Shown here piece by piece: positions 55,432 through 64,000 of a stretch of DNA of 64,000 nt. The stretch's first letter is position 1; the number at the start of each line of letters is the position of its first letter. A program made the translations under genes and the position numbers. The notes under the pieces were generated by a model. It was not told the DNA's origin. It saw only the letters and a program-made list of their open reading frames with translations, and searched no databases. Origin of the DNA: Branchipolynoe longqiensis (taxonomy: Eukaryota; Annelida; Polychaeta; Phyllodocida; Polynoidae); assembly GCA_030323885.1 (NCBI GenBank), contig CM059188.1, positions 116,783,974-116,847,973 of the forward strand, read 5' to 3'.

Positions 55432-56288
55432 AAGGGCTGTCACTCTATGATGTAAGAGCCAACATAAGCCTGGCGTAGTTATCTTTTCGTCATTACATTG
55501 AGGTATGTTGGGTTACGTTATGATGACGTTAGGTCGAGCTACATCACGTTACGTCGTGTTACGTCGGGGCGCGTCAAGGTTTTCAACATGTCCAAAACTT
55601 TTGACGTGGATCGACGTGAAGCCGTGATGCCGGGATCACATCACGCTGACATTACGCCATTGTTAGACGAGCGTCACAGCTGCGTCCGTGACGGTAGATC
55701 CACGTTCTCTTATGTCAGAGCGATGCACAGTCGGGAAGGAATGTGCGGCCAGCGTTAAGTCAACACTGGCCTAAAGTATCACAACGTCGGCCGAATGCGT
55801 CTGTGACGCATGGCAAGCATCGCTCCAATGCTTCGCTAATGTGTCCGGACGTACTTTACATCGTTGACGACCCTCTAGCATGCGCGTAACATCGGCGACA
55901 TCATTCGAACGCCGACCACGTTAGAGTCACATTAGAATCACGTTAGGGCGACGTTACGCTCTCGGTGTAACGATGTCCACTCACGTCACCATTTAAGGGT
56001 CGAGTCGGACGTCCCATCGTTCGGGTGAACGAGATGACACTAGGCCGACGTTACAGCAATGTAGGAGTCACCCTAGCCCGGCGTCGAGTGCGCTGGAGTG
56101 TCACTAGTCCGACGTTGACACAATACGCTAGCCCGATGTTACGGTCACGTTAGACTAACGTCAACTATGCCGCATCGACGTCCAACTTGTGCCGCAATTT
56201 GCATACTACGCCGAGAACTTCGATGTAATATAATTATTTTCACATTGTGCCTACGCTGACGTCATTACGTCGTAGTGTGACAGGGCCA
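55432..56288. mobile_element. MITE E8, ACGTTA/ACGTCA word family, TAA duplication
   Basis: 857 bp. The ends are AAGGGCTGTCACTCTATGATG and the complement of TGGCCCTGTCACACTACGACG, flanked by TAA at 55429-55431 and 56289-56291. The interior is packed with GACGTTA, CACGTTACGTC and ACGTCGG words and has a high CpG density. No coding capacity. Confidence 0.85.
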
Positions 56289-57595
56289 TAAGCCTGTGAT
56301 TACCAATAGGAAACCCCACCGGTCTGAGTTCATGGTGCAGTGTGCTGTAAGCGCAACTGTAGTGAATGGATTTTAGCAAGCCCCGGGGATGGTGTCTGAG
56401 TGGCATGTAAGGTGTATATGGTGAGCGGAGCTGAGGGAGTGAGCAGGGTGAGAATGAGTGTGTGAGAATGAGTAGGGTGAGAATGAGTGGGTTGAGAATG
56501 AGATGGGTGAGAAGGAGTGGGCGATCATGCAGCATTCTCTCTTCTCACCCCACTCATTCTCACCCTGCCCATTCTCACCCTGTTCATTCTCCACCTGACT
56601 CATTCTCACTGCACTCATTCTCACCCCACTCATTATCACTCCACCCATTCTCACCCCACTCATTCTCACCCCACTCATTCCCACCCACTAATTCTCACCC
56701 ATCTCATTCTCACCCCACTCATTCTCACCCACTCATTCTCACCACATTCATTCTCACCCACTAATTCTCACCCACTCATTCTCACCCACTAATTCTCACC
56801 CATTCATTCTCACCCCACTCATTCTCACCCCACTCATTCTCACCCCACTCATTCTCACCCCACCCTTTCTCACCCCACTCACACCCCACGCCACTCATTC
56901 TCACCCCACTCACAACCTACCCCACTCATTCTCACCCCACTCATTCTCACCCCACTCATTCTCACTCACTCGTTCTCACCCCACTCATTCTCACCCGCTC
57001 GTTCTCACCCACTCATTCTCACCCCACCCTTTCTCATCCCCCACTCACAACCCATCCCACTCATTCTCACCCCCACTCACAACCTACCCCACTCATTCTC
57101 ACCCCACTCATTCTCACCCACTCATTCTCACCCACTCATTCTCACCCACTCATTCTCACTCCACTCATTCTCATACACTAATTCTCAGACACTCGTTCTC
57201 ACCACACTCATTCGCACCCCACTCTTTCTCATCCTACTCATTCTCACCCACTAGTTCTCACCCATCTCATTCTCACCCCACTCATTCTCACCCCACTCAT
57301 TCTCACCACATTCATTCTCACCCACTAATTCTCACCCACTCATTCTCACCCACTAATACTCACCCACTAATTCTCACCCCACTCATTCTCACCCCACTCT
57401 TTCTCATCCTACTCATTCTCACACACTCATTCTCACCCTGCTCACCCCCTCAGCTCTGCTCACCATATACAACTTACACGCCACTCAAACACCATCCACG
57501 GGGCCTGCTGAAATCCATTCACTACAGTTGTGCTTACAGCACACTGCACCGTGAACTCAGACTGGTGGGGTTTCCTATCGGTAATCATGGCCTTA
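56289..57595. mobile_element. Foldback-type element: 160-bp inverted arms around a 15-bp minisatellite
   Basis: The left arm (about 56289-56452) and the right arm (about 57432-57595) are inverted copies at roughly 90% identity, from TAAGCCTGTGATTACCAATA GGAAACCCC to GAGCGGAGCTGAGGGAGTGA G. Between them lies the minisatellite ACTCATTCTCACCCC in reverse orientation for ~85 bp (56440-56525, as GTGAGAATGAGT) and then forward for ~900 bp. The repeats thus continue the inverted arms, as in foldback and Galileo-type elements. No clear target duplication and no coding frame. Confidence 0.85.
56530..57445 (+). repeat. 15-bp minisatellite ATTCTCACCCCACTC
   Basis: About 60 units of 14-15 bp with variants (CCCACTAATTCTCA, CCACTCGTTCTCA). 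It is the interior of the foldback element. Confidence 0.93.
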
Positions 57596-57597
57596 GA

Positions 57598-58022
57598 ATT
57601 AGAGACACGCTAGATATCTATCTACCTGAAGGAAGCCTCTCAGAATCCCCAAATGAATCCTAAATGTCACCCCTTCATGAATAAAGCAGTTCCGGTACCA
57701 AAGGGTTGATGTCCGCCTGTAAGACCTTCTGGGAAGAAAGCACACTGGTCCGCCGTTATTCATATGCACCCACACTGCTTCGGAGTCTACATCTAACTTG
57801 TGTATTCATGGTTCAACATTAAAAGCTCAGCCACACACACAACAGACATATTATGCCTTAGTCTTTTCTATTCTGAATACTGTAGCAGAGCCTTTGGCCC
57901 TGATAATGATATGGCCATAGATGTTACTAGGATGTAAAACCCCAGCACACAAACTTTTGCGGATGCGGATGTGAATGTGTTGGGGTCGATGTGGCTACGG
58001 GTATGAGTGATACGGTTTGTTT
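57598..58022. other. No gene; SINE A tail scrap at 57906-57945
   Basis: GGCCATAGATGTTACTAGGA TGTAAAACCCCAGC resembles a SINE A tail. The remainder is unrecognised. Confidence 0.45.
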
Positions 58023-58335
58023 TTGTTTTGTTATTTTACTGCCTAGCAACATATAAGGTCATATCAGAACAGGTACCGACTTGTGACAGTGCGTACCTCA
58101 CTGGGAGATACTGTGGGTGGGCCACTGGCACCATGGGGAGATACCCCACTCAGCCACATTATCCTGATACTTGGGAAACCCGTCTTTTCCCTATCCTATT
58201 TTTAATGTCAAGTGTCAAGCTAGGTAGCGTCACGTATAAATTTGGTAATTCATTTGTTTGAATGAGCTGGGGTTCAAACGCTTAACCTTCGACATTGGAG
58301 GCCACCCAGCACCATTACCAATTCGGCTGTCCCAT
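58023..58335 (-). mobile_element. SINE family A, diverged
   Basis: Reverse copy from TTGTTATTTTACTGCCTAGC AACAT to the head TACCAATTCGGCTGTCCCAT. Confidence 0.8.
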
Positions 58336-58701
58336 TCAGTCAGATCCAATCATATGCTACCTTAGAAAAGCTTGTCGGGCCCAATCATTCAGCCAATCAG
58401 AGCCTTGCTTTCGATGGCGACATTTCAGTATGCCTTATACTATAAGTTATAGATATTAAGCACGGAACTCCCATCATACACCAAACTCAGTTGCAAACAA
58501 TTAAAACATAATTATTCACAATAACTTTGAAGAACAACAAAATCTGAGCTTTAATTATTTGGAAATTAGTTTGGGGAAGGCCATTTTACAGTTCTGGGAC
58601 CACAAGAAACCTTTGATTGGACGCTCTGAAAGATGGTATCTGATTGGCTCATCAGATGGTGAAATTACGTGGTCAAGCAGAAGGTCCTCCTGCACACATA
58701 C

Positions 58702-59035
58702 TATACCGAATCGGAAGAGCGCAGGCTTCCCATGCGGAAGGTTGGGAGTTTGATTCCTGGTCGAGTCAAACCAATGACTTACAAAATTCATATTTGTCAC
58801 TTCCTAGACTGGCGCTCGGCATTATTATGATAGGGCAAGGACTGGTTAGCTCAGTGTCAGGATAATTTGACTGCCTGGAATATCAGGTCATGGTAGTATA
58901 CTCATAGTGCCGGTGGCCTAGTCTCCCAGTGGGGCAGCACTATAAATTCCCCATGAGTGTGCACTCTCACAAGTTCGTACCCGTCCTGAAACGACCTTAG
59001 AATGTTGCTAGGACGTAAACCTCGACAAACAAAAA
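58702..59035 (+). mobile_element. SINE family A, near full length
   Basis: Head TATACCGAATCGGAAGAGCG, B-box GGGAGTTTGATTCCTGGTCG, full body, tail TTGCTAGGACGTAAACCTCG ACAAAC. Confidence 0.87.
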
Positions 59036-59269
59036 AACTAACAAAACACACTTACTGTTAGCATCCCACTCGACTTAACTCCACGGAGACAACACGGATA
59101 AGGCATGACATAGAGGAGTGGTCAATCTGTAGAGGTGGTCGGTTAGAGATGGTTTACTGTACTTTGTGGCTGGTTTGAATCCATGGAACGCTTGGAATGC
59201 TCCTTACATCATGCTGTATGGTTAGTCACTCATTCACTCAACCAGTGGTGTGATGTCACAGAAAGAGTG

Positions 59270-60250
59270 GCCAGTTGTCAATGGCCAGTTGTCAATGCAT
59301 TGTAAATCCAACTGCCTACTCGACCACTGTTGTGGCATTACAGGTGGGGGTGGCTTGTTGCCAGCACATCGTTAACGCAACTGCCCACTCAACCACTGCC
59401 ATGACGTCACAGGCTGGTTGCCAGCACATTGTAAACGCAACTACCCACTCAACCAATGCCATGACATCACAGGCTGGTTGCCAGCACATTGTTAATGCAA
59501 CTGCCCACTCGACCAATGTCATGACATCAGAGGCTGGTTGCTGGCACATTGTTAACACAACTACCCACTCGGCCACTGCCATTACGTCACAGACTGGTTT
59601 CCGGCACATTGTTAACACAACTACCCGCTCGGCCACTACCATGACGTCACAGGCTGGTTGCTGGCACATTGTAAGCACAACTGCCCCACTTGACCACTGC
59701 CATGATGTCACAGGCTGGTTGCCAGCACATTGTTAAAGCAACTGCCCCACTTGACCACTGCCATGACGTCACAGTCACAGGCTGGTTGCCAGCACATTGT
59801 TAATGCAACTATCTACTGGGCCACTGCCATAACGTCACAGCCACATTGTAAACACAACCGTCCCATTCGACACTGCCATAATGTAACAAGCGGAGTAGCT
59901 GGTTGCCAGCACATTGTTAATGCAACTGCCCCACTCAGCCACTACCATGATGTCACAGGCTGGTTGCCAGCACATTGTTAACAAAACTGCCCCACTCAGC
60001 CACTACCATGATGTCACAGGCTGGTTGCCAGCACATTGGTAACAAAATTGCCCCACTTGGCCATTACCATGACGTCACAGGCTGGTTGCCAGCACATTGT
60101 TAACACAACTGCCCTACTCGGCCACTACCATGACGTCACAGGCTGGTTGCCAGCACATTGTAAACACAAGTCCCCACACGACCAATGCCATGGCGTCACA
60201 GGCTGGTTGGCAGTACATTGTAAACACAACTGCCCACTCGACCACTGACA
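59270..60250 (+). repeat. 60-bp minisatellite with TGACGTCA sites, ~16 copies
   Basis: Unit: CAGGCTGGTTGCCAGCACAT TGT(T/A)AACGCAACTGCC, then CACTCGACCACTGCCATGAC GTCA. The period is 60-61 bp with a few truncated units. Five units keep a perfect TGACGTCA (near 59402, 59642, 59764, 60069 and 60129). Several others read TGATGTCA or TGACATCA. The 60-bp period keeps Cys/His-rich frames open on both strands, which are not genes. Confidence 0.93.
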
Positions 60251-61141
60251 CTAGTGACAGCGCTGTGGAGGGCTGACACAGTTGTGCGCCGCCAGGTTTA
60301 TCGAACTGCTCGTTTCCCCGCTGACGGACACAAAGAGCTGCTTTCCCGGGGCGGGGTTACAGTGGTGAGTGGAGGACGGTGGCTGGTCCAACCATACAGG
60401 GCAGCCTAATGACGCGCACGGCCCTTTTATAGGCCTACTAATAGTAACTTACTTACTTTGGGGGTGGTTTGTAACCTTACAACGGTTACTGGTTGCAGAA
60501 CTGCAACATTTATAGAGAGGCTCTGATAAATCGGCCCAATCTTTGGTTGAAGATTAATCTTAAGTAGGGAGTGTTGTAGAAGCTGGGACATCTTTACAAC
60601 GTTGTAACGGCGATGCATTGAGGCGGCCCCGAATCTCTTCAGTCTGGCGGTAGTTGAGCGGTAGTTGGGCACTTGTATCCAGTCGACAGCAGTAAGGGTT
60701 TCGAGGAAAGGGGGGGTAAAGATGGGTGCAGCGGTGGTTCCAGCAACGAGAACAAAGCGAGAGAAAATGTAATGGTACATGGCCCCATCCAAGCACACAA
60801 CTCCCCTGGTCAGGGGGAGGAGTATGCCTGGGAGAAAAAAAAGGGTAGAGTATAGGAAAGGGAAATGAGGAGAGTTGAGTCAAAGGACCATGTCTATTTG
60901 CTCTATGGTGACCAACCAGTGAGCCATAGACACGGACAGAGTAAGAGTAGAGAGTGAAATGCCGGCGGGCTCCCCCTCCTGGAACTCTTTTCAGACATAT
61001 CAAGGAGGAGCAAGGCCAGCGGAGAGGAGATAGAGAGAGGTGTGGACGAAGTGCGGTCCGGATAGCAAGTGATACTAATAGTAAGTAGAGTACTATATGT
61101 ATAGGCGAGTCGCTCGTAAACGCCCGCTCATTTTATAGGCG
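60251..61141. other. No gene recognised; overlapping minus-strand frames
   Basis: Minus-strand frames at 60427-60798 and 60560-61003 overlap in different frames. The latter (147 codons) contains Pro-rich segments but no domain that I recognise and no splice pattern linking it to a homologue. It could be part of an unrecognised element. Confidence 0.35.
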
Positions 61142-61304
61142 CTGGATGCGGTGGACGAATCGGTAGAACGCAGGCCTTCCGTGCGGAAGGTCGGGAGTTC
61201 AACTCCAGTCGAGTCAAACAAATGACTTACAAAATTTATTTCTGTCGCTTCCTAGCCAGGCGCTCGGCATTATTACGATTAGGATAGGGCAAGGACGGGT
61301 TTTT
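61142..61304 (+). mobile_element. SINE family A, 3' truncated
   Basis: Head CTGGATGCGGTGGACGAATC GG, body to GATAGGGCAAGGACGG. Confidence 0.8.
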
Positions 61305-61394
61305 ATAAATCATTCGTTTGACTCGGCTGGGATTCGAACTTCCGACCTTCCGTACGGGAAGCCTGCGCTCTACCGATTAGGAAACCACCTCCGG
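61305..61394 (-). mobile_element. SINE family A head, inverted next to the previous copy
   Basis: ATCATTCGTTTGACTCGGCT GGGATTCGAACTTCCGACCT ..GCGCTCTACCGATTAGG. It faces the plus-strand copy with no gap, so the pair can form a stem of about 85 bp. Confidence 0.8.
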
Positions 61395-61772
61395 TACTTA
61401 ACCGGCGACCCACTGTTATTGTGCTTTGTCATTTTATAGTTCAGGCATTCTAAACTCACCGGCTATGTTAAAACCCTTTATCTGAATAAATTAAGTAGAT
61501 CACATTGACATTTATTTTCTACTCTAATTTAATTTGGAATTAACTTCAATGATTTATTATGGTTTTATGTCTTATCAATATCTCAGGTGATCAGGTGATG
61601 TCATGTTGGGAGCTAATAGTAATACGTGACAGAGTGTACTCGTGACAGCTTTATAGTGCTACTCCACTCGGATACCTAGCCACTGGTACGATTCACGCCC
61701 AACCGAAGGAATATTTTGAAAACGAATCGCGGTGTCTTAGTTACTTCATTTGGTTTTTATTGTTGACATTAT

Positions 61773-62070
61773 TGAGCACGGGCCTCGTGTGCGGAAGATT
61801 GGGAGTTTGAGTCAAACCAATGACTTATAAAATTGATGCTTGTCACTTCCTAGCCTGGCGCTTGCCATTAATAGGCTAGGGCAGGGACTGATTAGCTCAG
61901 TGTTCGGATAATATGAGTGAGTCGGATATCGGGTCATGGTGTCGGCAGCATGATTTTCCAGTGGAGCAGCACTATAAAGTCGCCATGAATGCGGACTGTC
62001 ACAAGTCGGTGCTTGTCCCGATATGACCTTAGATGTTGCCAGGACGTAAAACTCCAACAACCAACCAACC
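61773..62070 (+). mobile_element. SINE family A, head truncated
   Basis: It starts GAGCACGGGCCTCGTGTGCG, lacks part of the B-box (GAGTTTGAGTCAAACC), and has the full body and the tail TTGCCAGGACGTAAAACTCC AACAACCAACCAACC. Confidence 0.85.
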
Positions 62071-62325
62071 ATTATTTTTGGACTAAAAATCTGATGCACA
62101 AAGTTGTGTTTTGTATTCTGACAGGTGCTTCCGAAGATGTGAGGTGGTGCTGAGGGGTTCTGGGGATGCTTGTCGGTGCTGGAGGGGGGGGGGGTGCGGG
62201 CAGCAATCATAAAATCACACTAACTCATCAACACCCAAAATCCTCTAAAAACGCCCGCCCCCCCCCCCCCCCCATCTCCTACTTTTACCGCCGCCACAAA
62301 TAAACCCCGCCTTAATGGTTCCCTG

Positions 62326-62398
62326 TTTGTTGGGGTCTTACGTTCTAGCAACATACATGGCCGTATCAGGACGGGGAACTGACGTGCGACAATCCGCA
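62326..62398 (-). mobile_element. SINE family A, tail fragment
   Basis: TTTGTTGGGGTCTTACGTTC TAGCAACATACATGGCCGTA TCAGGACGGG only. Confidence 0.7.
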
Positions 62399-62399
62399 C

Positions 62400-62575
62400 C
62401 CATTTGTCATGTTTGTTGAAATTCTGACCCTGTAGTCTACACCAGTAACATGCTCTATTAAATCCACTTTGTACACGCTTCTATGCTGCAATATTGTTTA
62501 ATAAGTGTACCAGTATTTAAGTTGGATATGTAGGATTAAAACTAGAATGACGCTTTCGTCGGACTATGCAGCTTT
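62400..62575 (+). mobile_element. TTAA-MITE (family T), 3' part
   Basis: TTGTCATGTTTGTTGAAATT CTGACC through TTTAATAAGTGTACCAGTAT to CGCTTTCGTCGGACTATGCA GC. The 5' part is missing. Confidence 0.7.
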
Positions 62576-62870
62576 CAGAGTTGTGTAAATTATATGTGTT
62601 ATATTTATATGGGGAAAGCACCTCATGAGTATTGTACTTCTGCTTTCTCCCTTTTCATGTGAAACATTACTGATATAAATATCAACTTGTGTGTACAATA
62701 ATCATGTGGAAATAAATATATTATTACTACTACCAGTATTATTATTATTATAGCGGAAGGTTGCATGTGCATGGCCAATTCCCCGACGCCCAATTTCTTC
62801 TTTTTTTTGGGGGGGGGACCTAATCTGTAGAATAAAGTACGTACAAAATGGTCAAAGACTCTCTCTGGAC

Positions 62871-63215
62871 AAGACTGGATGGCTGAATGAGTTGAGCATC
62901 CATTTCCCGTTTTGGTAGATCGTGGGATTATAACTCACGGGTTCGAACCCTGGTCGAGTCAAACTGATGACTTAAAAATTGATACTTGTCACTTCCTAGC
63001 CTGGCGCTCGGCATTATTAGGATAGGGCAGGGACTGGTTGGCTCAGTGTCAGGATAATGTGACTGAGTGGGATATCAAGTCATGGTGCTGCTGGCTTGAT
63101 TTCCCTGTGGGGGGGGGGGGGCCTCTATAAAGTCGCCATGAGTGTGCACTGTCACAAATCGGTATCCATCCATCCTGATATGACCTTAGATCAACTCTAA
63201 CCAACAACAACAACC
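62871..63215 (+). mobile_element. SINE A, second head type, near full length
   Basis: Head AAGACTGGATGGCTGAATGA GTTGAGC, B-box CACGGGTTCGAACCCTGGTC, full body (with a G-run at 63107-63121), tail degraded to ACCTTAGATCAACTCTAACC AACAAC. Confidence 0.85.
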
Positions 63216-63236
63216 AACCTCTGACCAATCCAATTA

Positions 63237-63414
63237 TACCCCAGTCACACTACAGCTTGCGACCACTTTGCGACCACCTTAGACCAAAGAACCCACCCTA
63301 CACTCACCAGTGACGCCCAGACATCGGCAACCGTTGTTTTGGTAGCAAGGACGTCACGGGTGAGTGTGGGTTCTTTGTTCTAAGGTGGTCGCAAGCTGTA
63401 GTGTGACTGGGGTA
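63237..63414. mobile_element. 178-bp MITE E6, GCGACCA family, TTA duplication
   Basis: The ends are TACCCCAGTCACACTACAGC and its near-perfect complement, continuing through TTGCGACCAC. AGACCAAAGAACCCAC and GTGGGTTCTTTGTTCT also pair, so almost half of the element is inverted repeat. It is flanked by TTA at 63234-63236 and 63415-63417. It is a short, young-looking relative of E7 at 17117. Confidence 0.92.
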
Positions 63415-63417
63415 TTA

Positions 63418-64000
63418 CAGAGGAGTGCATCATAGCTGAAGTTCTGTATAATAAATGTGACAAGTAGAACATTATAGCACAGTTAACAGACCGGATATGT
63501 ACGTGCATAATAATATAGGCAGAATTACTTTATATGTTAATTTTTTTAATTTATTGACAAGGTATTTATTCTGCCCATAACGTATAAGCTCCCGCGAGGG
63601 TGCTTGTTTTCAATGCTGGACAGCTGTGATACTGGTTTGGTCTGGTCCCGCACCCAGGAGTGTTTACCTGTTCCTGCTTGGGCCAGCCTTTTGCGGCTTT
63701 GTGTGTTAGTAGTCTCTTTGTTAGTTTTTTTGCATTTTTCGAGAGTTTTTGTCTAAACTGTATATAATATCTTAGCCTACTATGTACATCTACCTGGATG
63801 ACATACCGGCCTGTGGGAGAGGATCCCGTCCCATTATGATTTGTTACAACATCCTTTAACCCAAGACCTGTCCTTAGATAGTGAACCAGTGTGCCAGAAC
63901 ACCTCTGGACCCTCCAGGACTGCGACTAGGTGGGATGGTTGTTTTGATTGCTTAGCCATTATGTATTTCACGCTGGGTCGGAAATATGACCGTTGCCTGT
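63418..64000. other. No gene recognised
   Basis: No coding motif or repeat that I can name. An AT-rich stretch at 63470-63580 is followed by mixed DNA with short frames only. Confidence 0.4.

Noticed and set aside
59275..59981. Cys/His-rich repeat frames that look like zinc fingers
   Set aside because: The 60-bp minisatellite is read in frame; Cys/His spacing does not match any finger class and frames exist on both strands.
60427..61003. Overlapping minus-strand frames of 123 and 147 codons
   Set aside because: Different frames over the same DNA, no recognisable domain, no splice-linked continuation. Left as unexplained DNA.

Overview
This is eukaryotic, almost certainly animal, intergenic DNA that consists almost entirely of transposable elements and tandem repeats. 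The two abundant tRNA-derived SINE families (one ending in a GTAAAACTCCAACAA-type tail, one ending in TTAAATAAAACAAAC), the RTE-like LINEs with short microsatellite tails and the PIF/Harbinger and MITE load suggest a mollusc, perhaps a gastropod. That placement is inference from repeat style, not from a marker gene. I see no convincing host protein-coding gene, no tRNA or rRNA gene, and nothing prokaryotic. Many long open frames here are artefacts of simple-sequence DNA. 

Layout. 1-760: no gene. 761-8576: three nearly identical head-to-tail copies of a ~2.6 kb unit, each holding a broken LINE reverse-transcriptase tail, a 374-bp MITE with 7-bp target duplications, a 22-bp minisatellite and a possible pogo/Tigger-type end. 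8577-10660: GC-rich low-complexity DNA with one promoter-like spot. 10900-13900: hairpin-ended elements and SINE pieces. 14089-16260: an internally deleted RTE LINE on the minus strand. 17100-24600: a dense mix of SINEs, MITEs and minisatellites. 24945-29510: minisatellites and microsatellites, with a SINE and two MITEs between. 29570-37860: SINEs, LINE pieces and nested MITEs, including insertions datable by nesting and a 5'UTR-3'-end-only RTE copy. 38460-49830: G-rich tracts, a long AAC/AAT array, MITEs and SINEs, one SINE split by a MITE. 49903-54151: a structurally complete autonomous PIF/Harbinger DNA transposon. 54600-57600: a self-nested TTAA MITE, a TAA-flanked MITE and a foldback element. 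59270-60250: a 60-bp minisatellite carrying TGACGTCA sites. 61140-64000: SINEs and a perfect-ended 178-bp MITE. 

The only intact genes are the two convergent genes of the Harbinger transposon: a DDE transposase (two exons, 364 aa, D-D-E visible) on the plus strand, and a Myb/SANT-like (NAIF1-like) DNA-binding partner (four inferred exons, 384 aa) on the minus strand. In characterised Harbinger systems the Myb-like protein carries the transposase to the nucleus and to the element ends. Matched 18-bp terminal inverted repeats, a 3-bp CAG target duplication, open frames and consensus splice sites all suggest recent or current mobility. A 313-bp MITE 0.8 kb upstream has the same CAG duplication and similar GGCC-type ends, so it may be mobilised by this family. 

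The least familiar signal is a set of long MITEs (E1-E9) that share an AGGCCCAGTCACAC-like terminus and mostly exact 3-bp duplications (TTA, TAA, TGA), but whose interiors are built from a different short DNA word in each family. One of them has an in-window empty site that confirms its boundaries.
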